A stretch of DNA of 64,000 nucleotides from Hymenolepis diminuta (GCA_900708905.1 CAADRB010000008.1:3839033-3903032); one strand, 5' to 3'; counted from the first letter of the stretch, positions 26,661 through 41,000 are shown. The notes: generated from the sequence alone by a model not told the origin. Made by a program: numbers and translations.

Positions 26661-29285
26661 CGCATTATATCGTTATCTTTAACATTGACATCAAAGCTCC
26701 TTCGGAAAATTATATTTAAAAGCAAAATGTGTCATTCCAGCTGGAAAAAAGTAATTGTTCCGACTTCCATGGCGAAATCCAGCTATTTTTCCTCTATTTT
26801 TCTGTTCTAGCTATGAGTCTGCTATGAGTTATTAACAAATTGACATGATTATTGTATATTTTTGGGCAGAAGAATAGAATTACTTCATGCTGTTCCAACT
26901 GTTGACCATATAACTCCATAAACGATAATAGCGCTACCATCAAAGTTTTAAGGGTTTTCAATTTGAGATTTCAAGGCAGGAGGAATCTATTTATAAATTT
27001 TCGTTTCAAAATTGAACTTCTCCAATTTACTTTTCTCCTTCGCAGAGAATATTATATTGAAAGGTTCTGATCAAATTGTGTCTTTAATGATATCCTATTT
27101 TAAAAATGCTGTGTGAAGATTTTTCATACTTACTAACCTATTAACATGATTCTAAGCTTTGTTCAACATATTCATGTGATAATTTTATCTCCTGCATATT
27201 TAAGTTGTCAGTGGGAAAAAACGATATTTTAAAGAAAATTTTTAACTATACGGTAGTATATAATATACCCATCAAGTTCATTGACTCAGTTAATTTCTAA
27301 AATAAGCTCTCTAAAATTATTTAAATTCTGCAATTTACTTTAAAGTGGATGTCTTGGCATGCGTAGCACTTTATAAATTAAGTTGAGAAAATTAATCGCA
27401 AATACTCTGCTACTGCCTCAGACCCGCAAAACTTTCATGGTCAAGTGCAATTAATAAGAAGCGAAACATGGTAGCAAATTTTAGAATTTAACGTTTTACG
27501 GCGTTCTAATTAAATTTTATGGGAGAGTGGAGTGTTTCTTAAATCTGTATTTTATCTTCAAGTTAGTTCATCGAGGAAAACCGAAATCGCCAATTCATTA
27601 GATGAATAGAAGCAGAAGTGGGGAATGTTAAGTTCATACAAATTATAATAAATTATTGTAGTGTTAATTTTAATTAATGGCTTTAAAATTTCAATCTTTT
27701 AAATTTTGCTCCTGAAGTTGAATTACCCAATATATTTGATTATTTAATTTTTGAAAATAAATGCTTAATTTTTAATAAATTGCCTTTCAAACAGGATAAA
27801 TATAATATTTAATCAAAATATACTTAATAAAATTAAAATTCAATTTGGTCAACGCAAATGCTAAATCAATGTTCTTGGAACAAATACGAAATTTAGAGTA
27901 ATCAAACGATTTTTCTTGAAAAGGAAAGTTTCCTCTGGGGCCCCTTCTCATATATGCGTATCTTATGGCTCGTGTCATCGCTAACCCGTTGATTACTCAT
28001 CATTTTTCATCAATAAGCGTCTCCGTCAAGTAATGCTGAAAGAAAATACATAAAATGCATTCAAATGTATTTTTTTAATTGCGAAATATGGTAAGGCAAC
28101 TAAAAGTCTGTGGAGTCAAATGTTAGATTAATAGAAATCTTCTTAATTTCTTAAATTGTTCAGATTAAATAGAAAATTGCACAGTTTCTCTACTGCATTC
28201 CAGGCATCTTCTAGATTTTAGTTAAAGTTTAGTTAAACAAAAGACGATATAAACTGATAATTTTAGTGAAGAAAATATCTGATTGTCGCATTAAAAATGT
28301 TTAAGTATCTCACATTTTTAATAAAAGAAATTACTGTTTCTCTGCTTAGTTTATAAATGTCACAGGAGGAAATAAAAAATAACCTAACAATGACCTATTA
28401 AGTATTTACAGTTATTTGATAGTATAAATCGTTTGTGTAAATTTTGACGAGCCAATGATAGTTTTATAGCGGAGTGATTTGCCAACTTTTTATAAAATTG
28501 TATGATATTAAGTCGGCAATCCAAATCAAAGCTAAAATTATTATTTGTAAGAATCTTGCAGAACTGATTAAATATGTTACTCTTAAACTGTAATCGTTAA
28601 TCGCTTATCAAGTTCTATCAATTCTCTTAATTCTTATCGCATTTTCCTCACTTTCTTACTTTTTTCACTCAATAAGTGATTTACTGCATTTCCTCTATTA
28701 CATGTACTTGCATTTTGAGCTCTTTCGAATTTGAATCTTTTGAGCTGATTCAGGCATACATTATCGATCAACGCGCACATCCAATGAGAAAAAGACAAAC
28801 GCCAAAGTGTGCATATCCAGTACTGGTAAGTCATGTTCAAGAAGGCAAATGCAGAATACAAGATATTCGTTAGAGATTTTGCGATATATTTTTGCCAAGA
28901 CAAAATCAAATGTTGTTTACCTTATTCATGATTGACTTTAATATACAGAACAATATATCAAACCTCCTAATCCTGAAAGCCGATTACAGCAGTCGTTCTT
29001 ATATTGGAAAATTGTTCAATTTAAAGCCAAAGAATTTAAGAAATTCTTCTCTTTACTTGCTTATTCACCTTATATAATACACTATTCTTTTATTGTCATA
29101 ACTCATAGCAACACAAAAAAGTAATTAAATGCGCAAAAGAGCCATGTAGTCAATGAAAAGATAAAATGGGGCGGTGATCAGATAGAGACATTTGTCGAAA
29201 TCGGATATCAAGAGCTTTATTATAACGGTCTACAAACCGAATTCCAGGCAGAGAAGATGTAACAACATAAGGTCTCGTTATTATA
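26660..29285. other. AT-rich intergenic DNA
   Basis: No gene recognised. Overlapping opposite-strand frames at 28634-28909 (-) and 28676-28873 (+) have no family motif. Confidence 0.4.
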
Positions 29286-29289
29286 GTCA

Positions 29290-29840
29290 AAATTTACTGC
29301 AGTTCAACTTAAATTATGTCGGTTGTAGGAGTCGCAACTAAGGTCACGCAGCTAGCAACAGCAAACGATAGTTCTAAAAGGGGACCACAAGTTTTGTGCA
29401 TGCCAAAGTTTATTGAGCAAACCACACTGAGGATTCAAGAGAAAAAGGGAGAGATAAGGGATACAGAAGATGAAAGGGGAGCATGTGAGGCGGTAAATGA
29501 CAAGCCTGTGTCTGTGCCATCCCTCTTCCTTGCTTTTTAAAAGGGGACTTTATGCAGTTTCATAGGAAAGAGGTAGCATAAACGGATGGAATGGTTCTGG
29601 ACATCTGCAGTGAGACTGAATCCGAGCGGCACTTATTCAGGGATCACTTAATTAGCTTATCTCACTGATCCATTTAATTTCTTGAGGAAAAAATGGTCAT
29701 TCTAGGGGAACTAGAGATTGCAACAGGGTCAATCACTTCAAACTGTGAAGTCGAGATAATTAGGTCTCAGAGATTAGTGATGACTAGATAAAAATTTTGG
29801 AAGCACATGGGGATTAATCCTTTACCAGTATAGCGTTATT
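29290..29840 (+). repeat. Dispersed repeat family 1, copy 3
   Basis: Its 3' half matches 47390-47540 closely: GGATCACTTAATTA, CTTGAGGA, GAGATAATTAGGTCTCAG, GATTAGTGATGAC and AAAATTTTGGAAG. The 5' half has the purine-rich GAGAAAAAGGGAGAGATAAG tract of the family. An open frame of 74 codons at 29316-29540 is not shared with other copies, so I take this as a transposable element remnant. Confidence 0.65.
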
Positions 29841-29989
29841 TAAATTAGTTAACATAAGCAACTTAAAGGTTACTCAATATTTTATAGTAATGAGAAGAAA
29901 ATATAATATTATTGTAGGAAAATGTTCAATACTTTTTCTCATATTTTCAGCTTTCACTCATTATTTGAATTTTTGAAGCATGTAGTTAT

Positions 29990-30200
29990 CTATTTACTCA
30001 AAAGAGATACAATTCTCTTTGTAGTATTGACATCATCTAAAGCTCAAATTTTTGGATTTGATCCGTGCGCATCTGGATGAGGTCATATCCGTGCTATTCA
30101 AAGCATGTTGACCAGTCGATTTAATTGAATGATTGGTCATGCCATTTCGATTCATTGGTACCTTTTCATAGCCATGAACAAGATTAACGGAAGTAGGGAA
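29990..30200 (+). repeat. Dispersed repeat family 6, copy 1
   Basis: Shares with 45880-45985 a CTTTGTAGTAT block, an AAGCTCA/AGTTCAGCTT region and GGTCATGCCATTTCGATTCA (GGCCATGCCATTTTGATCCA in the other copy). The match is short and diverged. Confidence 0.3.
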
Positions 30201-33200
30201 GAAATTTTACATATAGTAAAGCTCACTAGAATTCATTCAAAATGAACTTAGAAATACAGCATTTACACAAGATATTTCAATAAAACAAACTGGGCCGAAA
30301 TAAGGCGGCCGATTAGTGTTTAAGATATTTAGTATTTGATCTTGCAATTTTCATTATTCTCAATAGCAGTAAATTACCGTAATGTGTTCAAATGCCAAAG
30401 AAAACATTCGAAATTTAAGCTATTATAAAGCATAAATAATTCTTGTAAACTTTATACAATGCTAAGATAGTAATACATTATAATTAGATGGTTACATTTT
30501 GACAAACTAACGACAGTTTTATGGTTGAATAATTTTCCGATTTCCTCTCAAAGTTACTAATTCGAATAACCTACTTGAAGACAAATGGCAAAGGTGCTAT
30601 TCTCTGAGAAACTCTTAACCGATCATCCCCACAACTATGACTTCCAAGGAAGTTGAAATAAAGTGTGCCTGCCAAAATACAGTTGTAGATGATAAACCAT
30701 TTTAAAATTTGTTAAAAAGTGAAATTTGAAACAAGCATGAAAACAAATCCTTTGTAAAGTTTAATTTAGTTTTTTATAATTCTTTAAAACAAAACTTCAC
30801 CTAAAATATCTGATAACAGTATAATTTGTAAGATCTGGAGTTTATAGTGGACACATTACTAAATATTAATAATAAAATATATTAAAAGGAAGGTCTTATG
30901 TTTAAAATTAATAAGCCCGCCATATCAGACTCAGTAACATATCTTTTTGATACAATGGCCTTGATTCAGGACATTATGGTATAACAATCTCACCATCTTT
31001 TCTTTGAGAAATCGAAAATTTGAATTAACAACAGGGAAATATAATTAAGTAGGTCATGTAAAATGAATATAACAGTTTTGAGCACTTTACATTTTCACTT
31101 ATTAAAATGACGAACAAAACGGAGAGGTTATATTATCTTATCTACATCAATTAAAATGTTTCATTGCAACTTACGATGTATTTTGTAAATTAGAATATAT
31201 AAACGTTAATTTTATTTATACAATTTTATATTTGCTATTTTTATCTATTTCAAGCAGCATGAAATGTAGACATCAAGAAGAGTACAACTTAATATTTGCA
31301 TTACGGTAAATGGTATAGTCAATTAATTGTTAGGAAAATAAGTACATTTATTTTATTAGAACATATTTTTTCTCGAACATTTTCTACAATTCAGGTGGCG
31401 CTTTATAGTAAATTAGTCTAATTTGATAATAAAATTCGCTTCTATTATTACCATATTAAATATAATAAATTCTATTGACTGCTTGGCTATTTGACAAAGC
31501 GTAAACAAAGGTTTTAAATAGCTTTAGATTAAATTAATATTGTTTTGTTTTAAAAACTGGTGAATTCAAATTTTAAGTTGTTTTTTTGCGCTTCCGTTTA
31601 ATTTACTTTTTAATTTGAATGATTAACAGGGGATAAATGAATTGCAGTTGCAAGAGCGGCCCCTTTTAATTAAAACAACCGATCGATAAGGACTGGAATA
31701 CAGTTGATTCTGCGATCCATGGAATGAAACTTAAAATTTCAAATACTAAACGCAAACTAACCTTTAAGTAAATACTGTAAAGCCCAAATCGATAAATTAA
31801 ATAAAGTCTGACTCTTTGAAACTTTGATCCTCTACCTTAATCATTTGTTGGGCTTTCGGTTAAATGATTTCATTTGCTTCCCAAAGTTAAAAATCGCATG
31901 TTTTGTTTTACCGTGTGTAACAATAATAATAATAATCTAGAAATTTCAAAGTATTTTTGTTTTTTCCTTTTATTTTTTCGGAAATTCACAAAACCATTTC
32001 TATTTAAATAGGTCGGTCAATCCTCTGCCTTGATTTGACAGAGAGCCAATTTTTGTTAAATCAAACACTTAAAGCGCTGTTAGCTAATAACGATTACAAA
32101 CTACTAAAAAAATTATCATTTAAAAATAACAATTAAAAAGTTTTTTAATGATTTCGAAAATAATCTAATTAATAATGCAGTTAAATTTATAAAATCATCT
32201 GATGTGAAACATTTGTAATTTAAAATTCTGAATCAACTCAGAAAATTTTCTAAAATTATGTATACTTTATTAAAAATAATTCATTATATTTTTTAAATTT
32301 CACTTCAAAATTGCAAATTAAAAACTGTTTTAATTAGAAATTAAATTTACTCCCAGCGGTTCTAAAAATATCTGTAATGTTTATCAAGTTGGAAAATCTC
32401 GATTTATGCAAAGAATCAAAATTCAAATAATAAAAGCATAATCATAAAGTTTAAGAACTCATACAATTAAAATGCAATTAAAAATATAATTTATAACTTC
32501 TAAAAATATCATTAAATAAACCTAAACAATATCTTTCAGATTTTTCTCAGGAATACAAAAAGATTCCCATAAAAAAAACTCTTCATACTTCTTTTATATC
32601 ACTAAAAGAAACAAAAGAAGATCAGATTATTGAAGTTTCTGTCACAAAAAATTTTTAAATACTTTTTCATTCATTTTAAGAAGTCCGTCAACATTTTTAT
32701 AAATTTTTCTTATTTTAGGCGCCCAAAAGAACAACCCGAAACTAATTAAAATCCACTTTTGTTTTTACGTTGTCAATCTAAACAAATACATCCCTAAACC
32801 CATTTCAAGATCCGTTTTGGATTTCAAACATCTGAACGTCTTGATTCAATTTAAGGGCACTTGATCACTATCGAATAACCAGTTAGGTTTCTGCTTCTAA
32901 TTATTTGCCCACTTTCATTCCCCATATGGTAAAATTTACGTTTTTCACCACTTTATCTTCCAAAAACCTAATTTTAAAAGCGATTGATAAAAAATATTTC
33001 ATAAAGAGTTAACTCTATGAAAAAATACAAACCACAATGATGACAATATTAAATACAAATTAAATGCCATGCTACTATTCACGCTGTTTAGATATTATCT
33101 CATGAAAAGAATACCCGAATTTTCATTGAACCAGAAAGGTAAAGGCAAGATGTAGTTTTCAGGCATTTTGATTTACTCAGAGTTAGTGAGAAGGATATTT

Positions 33201-33460
33201 TAATTTCGTTCAAAAATTCGTTTCATTAAAGCAATTATTTTTAAGATTAAAATGACTTTAAGGGATTTCTCAACAGACGCCTTAATATTTTGAGTAATAT
33301 TAAATTAATTTGTCTTTGGATCAAAAGAAAAAATTACATATAATTTTTCGCGTTTACTTGAGTTGTTTTCAAAATTTTTCGGTTGGAGAATATTGATTCA
33401 CAATCTTTGCGATAATTTGTCTGTAAAATCTGACACATGGTGATTGCAAGATTTCTGGGG
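30200..33460. other. Very AT-rich intergenic DNA
   Basis: No gene, RNA or transposon protein recognised. Contains a short (AAT)n run at about 31922-31936. Confidence 0.4.
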
Positions 33461-33501
33461 CGCATGCTCGACTCTCAAGCTCTCTTTCCTTCCTCATAGT
33501 G

Positions 33502-33538
33502 ATCTCTCTCTCTATTTTCACGTCTCTCTCTCTCTCTC
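33502..33538. repeat. Interrupted (CT)n microsatellite
   Basis: Two CT runs flank a short TATTTTCACG interruption. The surrounding 33470-33620 is pyrimidine-rich and includes CAACTCTTGGC, a word typical of inverted family 1 copies. It may be a family 1 fragment whose CT tract expanded. Confidence 0.55.
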
Positions 33539-33619
33539 AAATTTCCATTTCTATTGCATAATATCATTTGGTTTACTCTCAACTCTTGGCTTTTTAATTC
33601 GAAAACTGTGATTGCTTGT

Positions 33620-35780
33620 TGTTTGCTATTAGCATTGTGCCAAAACAGATGGCTACGGAATCACTTGTAATCATGTTATTCGGATCTTCTCTATAATATG
33701 AGAAGTGTCTCATCAAAAACAAGTGTCTCAAACAAGTGTTTGATCTAGAAATTTGATGAGACAGTTTCTTCCCACTTTTCTTACTCTTATCCCAACTAAC
33801 TCTCATATGTTATTTTCCCTTTAATGTACTTTAATGTCTCATCATGATTAAGTGTAGTAAAATTTTATTTGCCTTGCTACGGGTAAAATAAATGCCTAAT
33901 TTGAAAGAGTTTCATCTACCCGCTGCGAATGCCTTGTTGAGCAAGACAGGAACTATTTATTGTTAAATGTAACAATATTTCCAATCTGCTTTTATTTCGG
34001 CTGCTGCTCTGTTTTTATTTAAATTTGTTAATAATTGTGTAATTATTTTAAATAATGCTTACTGGTTGCTAATGGAGCAAGATGGCGTGGAACTACTTGC
34101 TAATACATTTCACATTTGCTTTTCATCTAGATATTCTAGTTTTCAATCTTCTCAATAATAAATTTAAGCCTGATTTTTTTCGCTTGAATTGTTTATCAAT
34201 CCGATATATTTAATCGGTTCATTTTGCAATAGGTGTAAAAACTACCCTCTCTGTTCTTTATCAGTAAAAGTATTCTATCACAGATTCCGATCTTTGCAGT
34301 CTCTGTCGTAATTCTATCTTGTAATGGCATAGGGAAACGAAGCTTGGAAGGGCGAAAGCTAAATCAATCTGCTTTGTTCAGCATTGATGTCTCACGTAAA
34401 TGGTACATTTCTTAAATTTTGAGAAGTTGCCTTAAGATATTTGATGCCAATAAAAATTCCAGATTAAGTGACATATTATTTCTGTGGCTTTTAGAGTTTC
34501 AATTTGAGAGGACCATCCGATTTAAATGTGTATAATAACGTTTTCATAAATAGAAATTAAAATTAAAAATTTAATTAAAATTCTGATATTCAACAGTTTA
34601 ACTTTAAAACTCGGCTATTTTTTCTTATCATACTTATCATAAAAAATATAAGTTAAATATCTTTCTGGGATAAAATAAATGCATTTTATTCTCACCTTTG
34701 ATCCCCAATCAAATTCGGACCCATAAGTTAAAGTAAAGCAAGGCATACTTAAAGAAACACTATTTAGGCATGAGTTTTGTAAAAGTTAAAAATTATTTTT
34801 TGTTATTAATTTGACTATTATTTAAAGATGTTGAAAAGCCGGTAAATGCATATTTTTATGCCTTTTGTTTAAAGTAATTCTCATCCCAAAATAAACCCTT
34901 TTTTAAGAGACAGACCAAGTTAGCTCAGAGATCTCAATGAGGTTAATGCAAAGTCCATCGAGAACTACCATGCAAAACTTCGACTAGACCAGTCCAAGAA
35001 GCCGCAAGTAAATGCCAATAAACGATTTGAATGGCAAATAAAAACTCGCATTTGGTTTGCTCTTTACGAATTACTTTTTATAAAAAATATTATAAATTAA
35101 ATTTACTTTTCGATTAAATACATTGTTTTCATGCGTATTACCAAGATTTAAATTTTATCTATCAAATTTATACACTATAATAAATTTTTTTATTATATAT
35201 TGTAGTTTCATATGCTTGGATGGATCAAATAACGTAAGGAGTACTGTTCTACAATTTCTATATATTATTTTGGATTAAATTATAGGATAGTACTTATAAA
35301 ATAGTCTCGAACTTCATTTAAGGGATCTCCCTTCATGTTGAAAATAACTTACTTTATTTCCCTCCCCCACTCCATTTCATTTTCAAAAAATGCCAACATT
35401 TTATTTAATTAAAAGTGGTAAAAAAAGATGCTTCTTCATCTGATGGTCAAAGACAACCGTGTAGAAAATGTTTCCTTCTCACGCAACAAGCCATGCGGCA
35501 AATTTTTCTGGACTTGAATAATTCAAAGGTAAAAAAATAAAATTTTTTCTACTTAACTTTTAATTTTTAAAGTATTTATAAAACAACTTAAATTTTATTG
35601 GTTATATTACCTTCATTATAAGACGGTATGCAATCTTTTGAAATAAACATTTTTCTGAAAGATAATAGTTCTACTATTTTTTTATTCATTATTCACATGA
35701 TTTGGTGATTCAAAAAAAACAGTCACTTAAATACGTGGTGCAGTTACAGTTGCATAATCTAGAATGATTTGTTTGTAGTA
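33620..35780. other. AT-rich intergenic DNA
   Basis: No supported feature. The 70-codon minus frame at 33594-33806 begins in the possible family 1 fragment and has no motif. Confidence 0.35.
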
Positions 35781-35789
35781 CCCACACAT

Positions 35790-36060
35790 GTCTATGAGCC
35801 TGCTGAGTCTCTCCATGCTTTGCAATATCTGTCAACTATCTTATAGCATCTCATTTTGCCTGTTTCTCACAATCAGGTTTGTCCTCTCTTAATACTGAAG
35901 CCCCTTTGCTCCCGACCCCTCCTTTTACTCTCTTCTCCTTTTGGCTCTCAGTCATTTTTCTTTGCCCACTAAACATTGGTTGAATCCAACTCTTGGTCTT
36001 TTCATTCAAGAAAGGCTCTTGTATCCAGTTAGCCTTAAGGGCATCATTAATTCCATGAGG
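35790..36060 (-). repeat. Dispersed repeat family 1, copy 4 (inverted, partial)
   Basis: Shows the pyrimidine-rich central part of the family (CTCTCTTCTCCTTTTGGCTC) followed by TTGAATCCAACTCTTGGTCT, matching 24630-24660. The outer ends are not recognisable. Confidence 0.5.
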
Positions 36061-36385
36061 AGATATCTAGCCTAATCCGCTGACTCCAAATCTAAAGTTA
36101 CATGGAATTGACGCTTCAAATTAATGCTTTATATTTTCATAAACCATGGAGTTTATTGGTGAGATGTCTCGAACTAGGTTTTCCAGATCTTAGTCATATG
36201 CAACCACTTCCTCAAATGTTTGAACCCTTACAGGTACCCCTTAGGCAACCTAATTTCCTTATTCATTGTTACTTCCTTGAATTTGACTGTTCAAATCCCC
36301 GCTTAGTCATTCCTTAATGATCATACAATTAAATGATTTCGTAGTTCAGAATTAAGAATCCTGCTGATATCAATTCTAAAATTTG

Positions 36386-36418
36386 ATATATATATATATA
36401 TATATTATATATAATATA
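36386..36418. repeat. (TA)n microsatellite
   Basis: An almost pure run of alternating T and A with one or two phase breaks. Confidence 0.7.
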
Positions 36419-36419
36419 A

Positions 36420-38500
36420 CTTTGATTTATAAACCGGTTGAAGGAATTGGATTGTTTCTAAATAATGAGATGTAGCAGAGTTTTATATATAAAAGCGTCA
36501 ATAGAAATAATAAAATTAGTCGAAAACAATAAGGTTTTTTCTTTGAAAACAAAGAAAATATTTTTTTAATAACTGTTGACCAGGGGAAAAAAAGAAAATT
36601 ATTCAAATAAATGCTGAAATGGGGACGAAAGTAGATAAGACGGATAAAGTCAGAGCATCAGAATAATTCTCCATTTATCAGTCTTTTATGGTACTCAAAA
36701 GAGGCTAAGTTCATTCTTGGAACTTATCTCTGGGTAAGTTTATATCCGAGCTGCTCAGCCTTCATCGGCAAATTTAATGCGAGTGAATTTTAGCTCATTA
36801 TAACCCGGTAATGCGTATCATAAAACCCCAGGTTGTGTCCAGTATCTAAAAATTTGTCTTAGGAAAACGCAAAGCTCAACCAGAAAACATATTGATAATT
36901 CTCCATTATTGCCTTTTTTCATAAAATCCTGGACTAATGAGGTAGAGGTGATATGAATCTGTTGCAGCCAAACTACAAATACTCTACTGCAGAATATCCC
37001 CCGTTTTGGAAAACCAAAAATTTTCAGGAGAATATGAATATCAGTACCTTTGTTTCATTAGTGAAATCAACAAATACCTTCATCAATAGAGAATCCTTCA
37101 AGTATCATGTACAAATTTCTATCATTTCTTTGTCTAATTTACTTTAAAGAGATTCTGGAAAATATCAACTATCAGTTAGTTTCAACATTTACCGAGATGG
37201 CGTAAAATTTTTCCTATTTTAGCGATTACACCCAATAAATATGGACATTGTGTTTCACAAAATTTGTGGCAACCTACCGATTTGGTGAAATCTTATAATT
37301 CATCCTCCAAATATATGACTCAGAGTATGTCACCACAAATCAAGAACTGCCTGTTGAAGCAATGTAAACAGGCCTTCAAAGCGCGCTCCTTTTTCGTGCT
37401 AACTCAATAAGGCGTACTTAGTAACTTTCCTATCTCCTTAAATTCGAGTCAATTGGGGCTTTTAATTTAACGGCATTGAATCGATGCTTAAAAATTGCAA
37501 GTTCTACCTTTAGAAACTTAATACTTTAGACATTCCACCTAATCATGGGAAGCGCATATAATTTATTACTTACTCATCCCTTAAGGGAGCTGTCGTTCAA
37601 TTGGCTCGGTTAGCATCTTCATATTTTTGACATACCAGTCAATAGTAAACAGCGCTAATTTTATAACCAAGTAAAAACCAATCAATATAAAACTGGAAAC
37701 AGTAAAACTCTTCGGAACCTTCAAAGTCTTTGTTATTCTACATATATCTAGAAAACTATTTTCATTTATAATGAAAATGACCAATGATTTTTTGTAGCCA
37801 TAAATTGGTAAATGGGAAAACTTATTCAATTCTTTTTATTTACGATTAATCTTTGAAAGGTTCGGTCATTAATTTTTAAAATAAACACAAATAGTCGTTC
37901 ATGAATCCCGATATTCGGTACAAATGTTACTCACCTTCTATAGCTAGTCCCAACTTTTGTATCTGCTCCAAGTTATTCTAATATGGAAAAGATTTAAAAA
38001 GAAAAAATAACTAATAATAGCAAAATATATTACAACTCCAACGGTTCTACGTAAGCATGAACTTTACAATTGTATTTTGAAAATGTATGGATAGATGAGG
38101 AGATGTCATTCTACCTTACTTGATTTTTCCAAAGTAGTTAATAGGACACCTCAAATATATAGACTTGCGACCCTTATCTACTTCTCGTAAACATGACATT
38201 TTTCATTTTATTCATTGATATTCAAAAAAATTCATCGAAAATGTTTGCGTAGTTCTATTTATTTTACGTCAATGCGTATCACGTAAGCCGCCTAATAGCT
38301 TGTAAGATCATTCCTCTTTCTCAGCTATTAAAAGAAAAAGGAATCGAGGCGATAAAGCCGACTACCATAATTATTCAGCCGTTCAATAACCCCTGAGCAT
38401 TATGGACAGGAATTCGCTCAGTGATCCGAACGCGAACAAATTGAATCTAAAAATCAAATAAAGCTAGACTTTTCAAAACTTCTATTTTACTATCAATATT
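36420..38500. other. AT-rich intergenic DNA left of the gypsy remnant
   Basis: No gene recognised. The part nearest 38340-38460 may belong to the same retroelement, but I cannot read a protein there. Confidence 0.35.
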
Positions 38501-38519
38501 TTCTTCAATTTCCTCCTTT

Positions 38520-39720
38520 CTATTATGTTCTGTTAATAGGTTTCAGTCCCTTTGTTGTAGACCAATCTCAGTAGGAACTTCAAAAACGCATCAGCACACT
38601 TTTTCAGCTTATTTAGGAATATGGTTCCCGTCTTCGAGCTGGGAAGTGTACATTCTTTGTGGCTTCTATTAAGTACCTAGGATGTGCCTTTGATGAAAAT
38701 GACTGTCGTTTGGATCCAGAAGTGGCTCGGACAATCACAGAAATGCCACGGCCTACGAATATTATCACTTTACTTTCCTTTCTGAGTCTCATCAGCTACT
38801 GCAATATATTTTTGCCAATGCTGCATAATATTCAGGTTACTCTAAATGAGTTTCTGAAAAAAAGATACCAAATGAAACTGAACTCTCAAATATGAGAAAG
38901 CTTTCACTAAGTTAAAGGTCATGTTTACTTCTGTGATATGCTGCTTTATCATTACAACTGGAATCTACCATAGTTACTTCCAACTATGGCGTTAGTGCAA
39001 TTATATCTCTTGTCTTCCCTAACGGCTCGGAAAAAACCGTTGCTCATACTTTTTGATCTCTTATTTAGCAGGCGACTAAGCGTAGTTCCTGACATAAAAC
39101 TGCAGCTCCATACTTGGATTTTTCTGAACATGTCAGGGATCTCTCATATCTTGTCAGGGTAAATGCGCACTCAAAGTGACACGAAGTTACTCCATCAAAG
39201 TGCCCCGCAACAACCATTTTGATCGGTGGTTTCCGCCATATATTTTCAACTCATAGACTACCAGAGACTATTTTAACCGATAACGGCATCCAAATCTCTT
39301 CGGCTCTCTTTCAAGACTTTATCGGAGTCATAGTATCAACCACGTCTACTCTCCAACATATCATCCTTAATTAAATGGTCAGACACTTCATAAGTCACGT
39401 GCGGAGGGGGCAACAGGAGAAATGCAATACGCATTCCTTTTAACATATCGAATGGCGCCGCATCCAGCATTAAATGACCCCAGTCCTCCAGAAATTCTTA
39501 GTGGGACGAAAACTCAGGGCCATCAACAGTGCTTTACTTCCAAAGGAATCACTCTCCCTAGTTTATTTTCATACGTAACCGGTGCAGCAGTTTACCTGCA
39601 TGATCACCGACGGAATGACAAATTGCGAGAAGATATCATTAGACCTTGACGAGGTAACGTGCTATATGAATTGGATGTTGATAGCCAAACTTGGGTGAGT
39701 CATGGAAACCATCTCCATCC
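38520..39720 (+). pseudogene. Decayed Ty3/gypsy retrotransposon pol (RT end, RNase H, integrase)
   Basis: Several frames carry consecutive parts of a gypsy polyprotein. The end of reverse transcriptase and the connection domain read ELQKRISTLF, stop, then LRAGKCTFF, SIKYLGCAF and a decayed SLRSFLGL-type motif (38560-38895). RNase H follows as SNYGVSAI and NGSEKTVAHT (about 38965-39060). The integrase core reads GGFRHIFSTHRLPETI-LTDNGIQ (about 39220-39300), continues as FLLTYRMAPHPALN with SPPEILSG (39422-39520), and ends with an AVYLHDHR and GNVLYELDVD-type C-terminal module (to about 39705). Stops and frameshifts interrupt every domain, and the YxDD box is not intact. Upstream gag, protease and flanking LTRs were not identified. 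The element is dead. Confidence 0.85.
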
Positions 39721-39759
39721 CTAATACGCAGCACAATCATTGAAACTGGAAGTGAGTCT

Positions 39760-40620
39760 TCTGGATATCATTTTGGATGATCTTGAACTCACACCGCTTG
39801 GAAATAATGAAGCTTCGAAATCCAACCCAGAAACCAACTGAACCTTCTTTTGGAACGTTTCAGTAAATTTCTAACAGATCTCAGGTGTATCCAGCATTTA
39901 AAAGTTACGATTGAACACTTTTGGAGGGAAGTATCGCATAAAATAAGGCATTTTTTCTGGAAAGAAAGTAAAATAACTATCTTACATGTTTATTGATTCT
40001 ATTATTAATTAATTATAATTTTATATATTTGTTACAATGCAACAAAGTGTGAGTCCTTGTTGAGATAATTTGAAAAAATAAAAAATTTTTCTTAATCCGG
40101 TTTATATTATTCAATTAGGGGAATTATGGCTATTTAAGAGTCTTTTAAGACTGCAACAAAAGTGAAAGAGAGGAAACAAAATATTTTTCCCTCCTTTGAT
40201 GCTAATTTCCAAGTGATTTTATTTGAACTAAAATTAAAATTCAAGATCTGAACAGATTTAAGATCTTAAAATTATTTTAATTAATTTTTAACCTAAATGC
40301 TTTATAAATGTGATTACAATATGAATATCCTATCTTATTGTAATATTTAATTTTGCTTTAATTTGCCATTTTAAATATGCTGTGATAAAAAATAATAAGT
40401 TTTAGTGCAGGATATAAAAATATAACTTTGTTAAAACTTATACGTGACTGAGTAAAAAGCATTTTGTCAAAAAAGATAGGCTTTGAAACCTTGCGCCATT
40501 TTTAGTTACAATGGAGGCGTTTTCAGAAGAGAAAAACCTAAAGGATAACTCCCCATGCATTTCCAAAATTTTTATAAACACATTCTTTATGAAAATACTT
40601 TGGTTTTTCTTCCATAAGAC
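39760..40620. other. AT-rich DNA after the gypsy remnant
   Basis: The first 200 nt could be degraded gypsy 3' sequence. No LTR boundary was found, and nothing else was recognised. Confidence 0.35.
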
Positions 40621-40629
40621 CACAGTGAT

Positions 40630-41000
40630 ATCTTTATGTCTCTAACGACTTAGACCCCTATTTGTCACGTCTATTCAAATTTATCTATTCCTCTTTTTTC
40701 TGTAACCATTTCGTTTCATTTAAAGTACATCCGCACTTATACTCTCGCGCATTTGCTTGCTCTGGTGACTTATATAAACTCACAAAAACACACGCTAGTC
40801 ATATGCTTGAATTCACGTTTCTCTCTCATCTCCTCTCTCCGTCATCTCCCTCTCTCCTTACCCTCTCGAATTCTCATCCTGGTTTATTCAAACTATTTGA
40901 CTCACACAACTCCTCGTGATCTGCTTTTTGAAATCGCTGTTTGGTAGCTCCCAAACTGATGATCTCGGTTCTTGTTATTCCTACATTTAGCTACACCAGC
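40630..41000 (-). repeat. Dispersed repeat family 1, copy 5 (inverted)
   Basis: Matches copies 1 and 2 through CTGTAACCATTTCGTTTCAT, ACATCCGCACTTATACTCTC, a long CT-rich tract, and a GATCTGCTTTTTG...GTAGCTCCCAAAC stretch replacing the usual TTCTGC...CTCACTCAAAC. The + strand open frames at 40662-40919 and 40753-40947 fall inside the CT-rich tract and are incidental. Confidence 0.6.
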
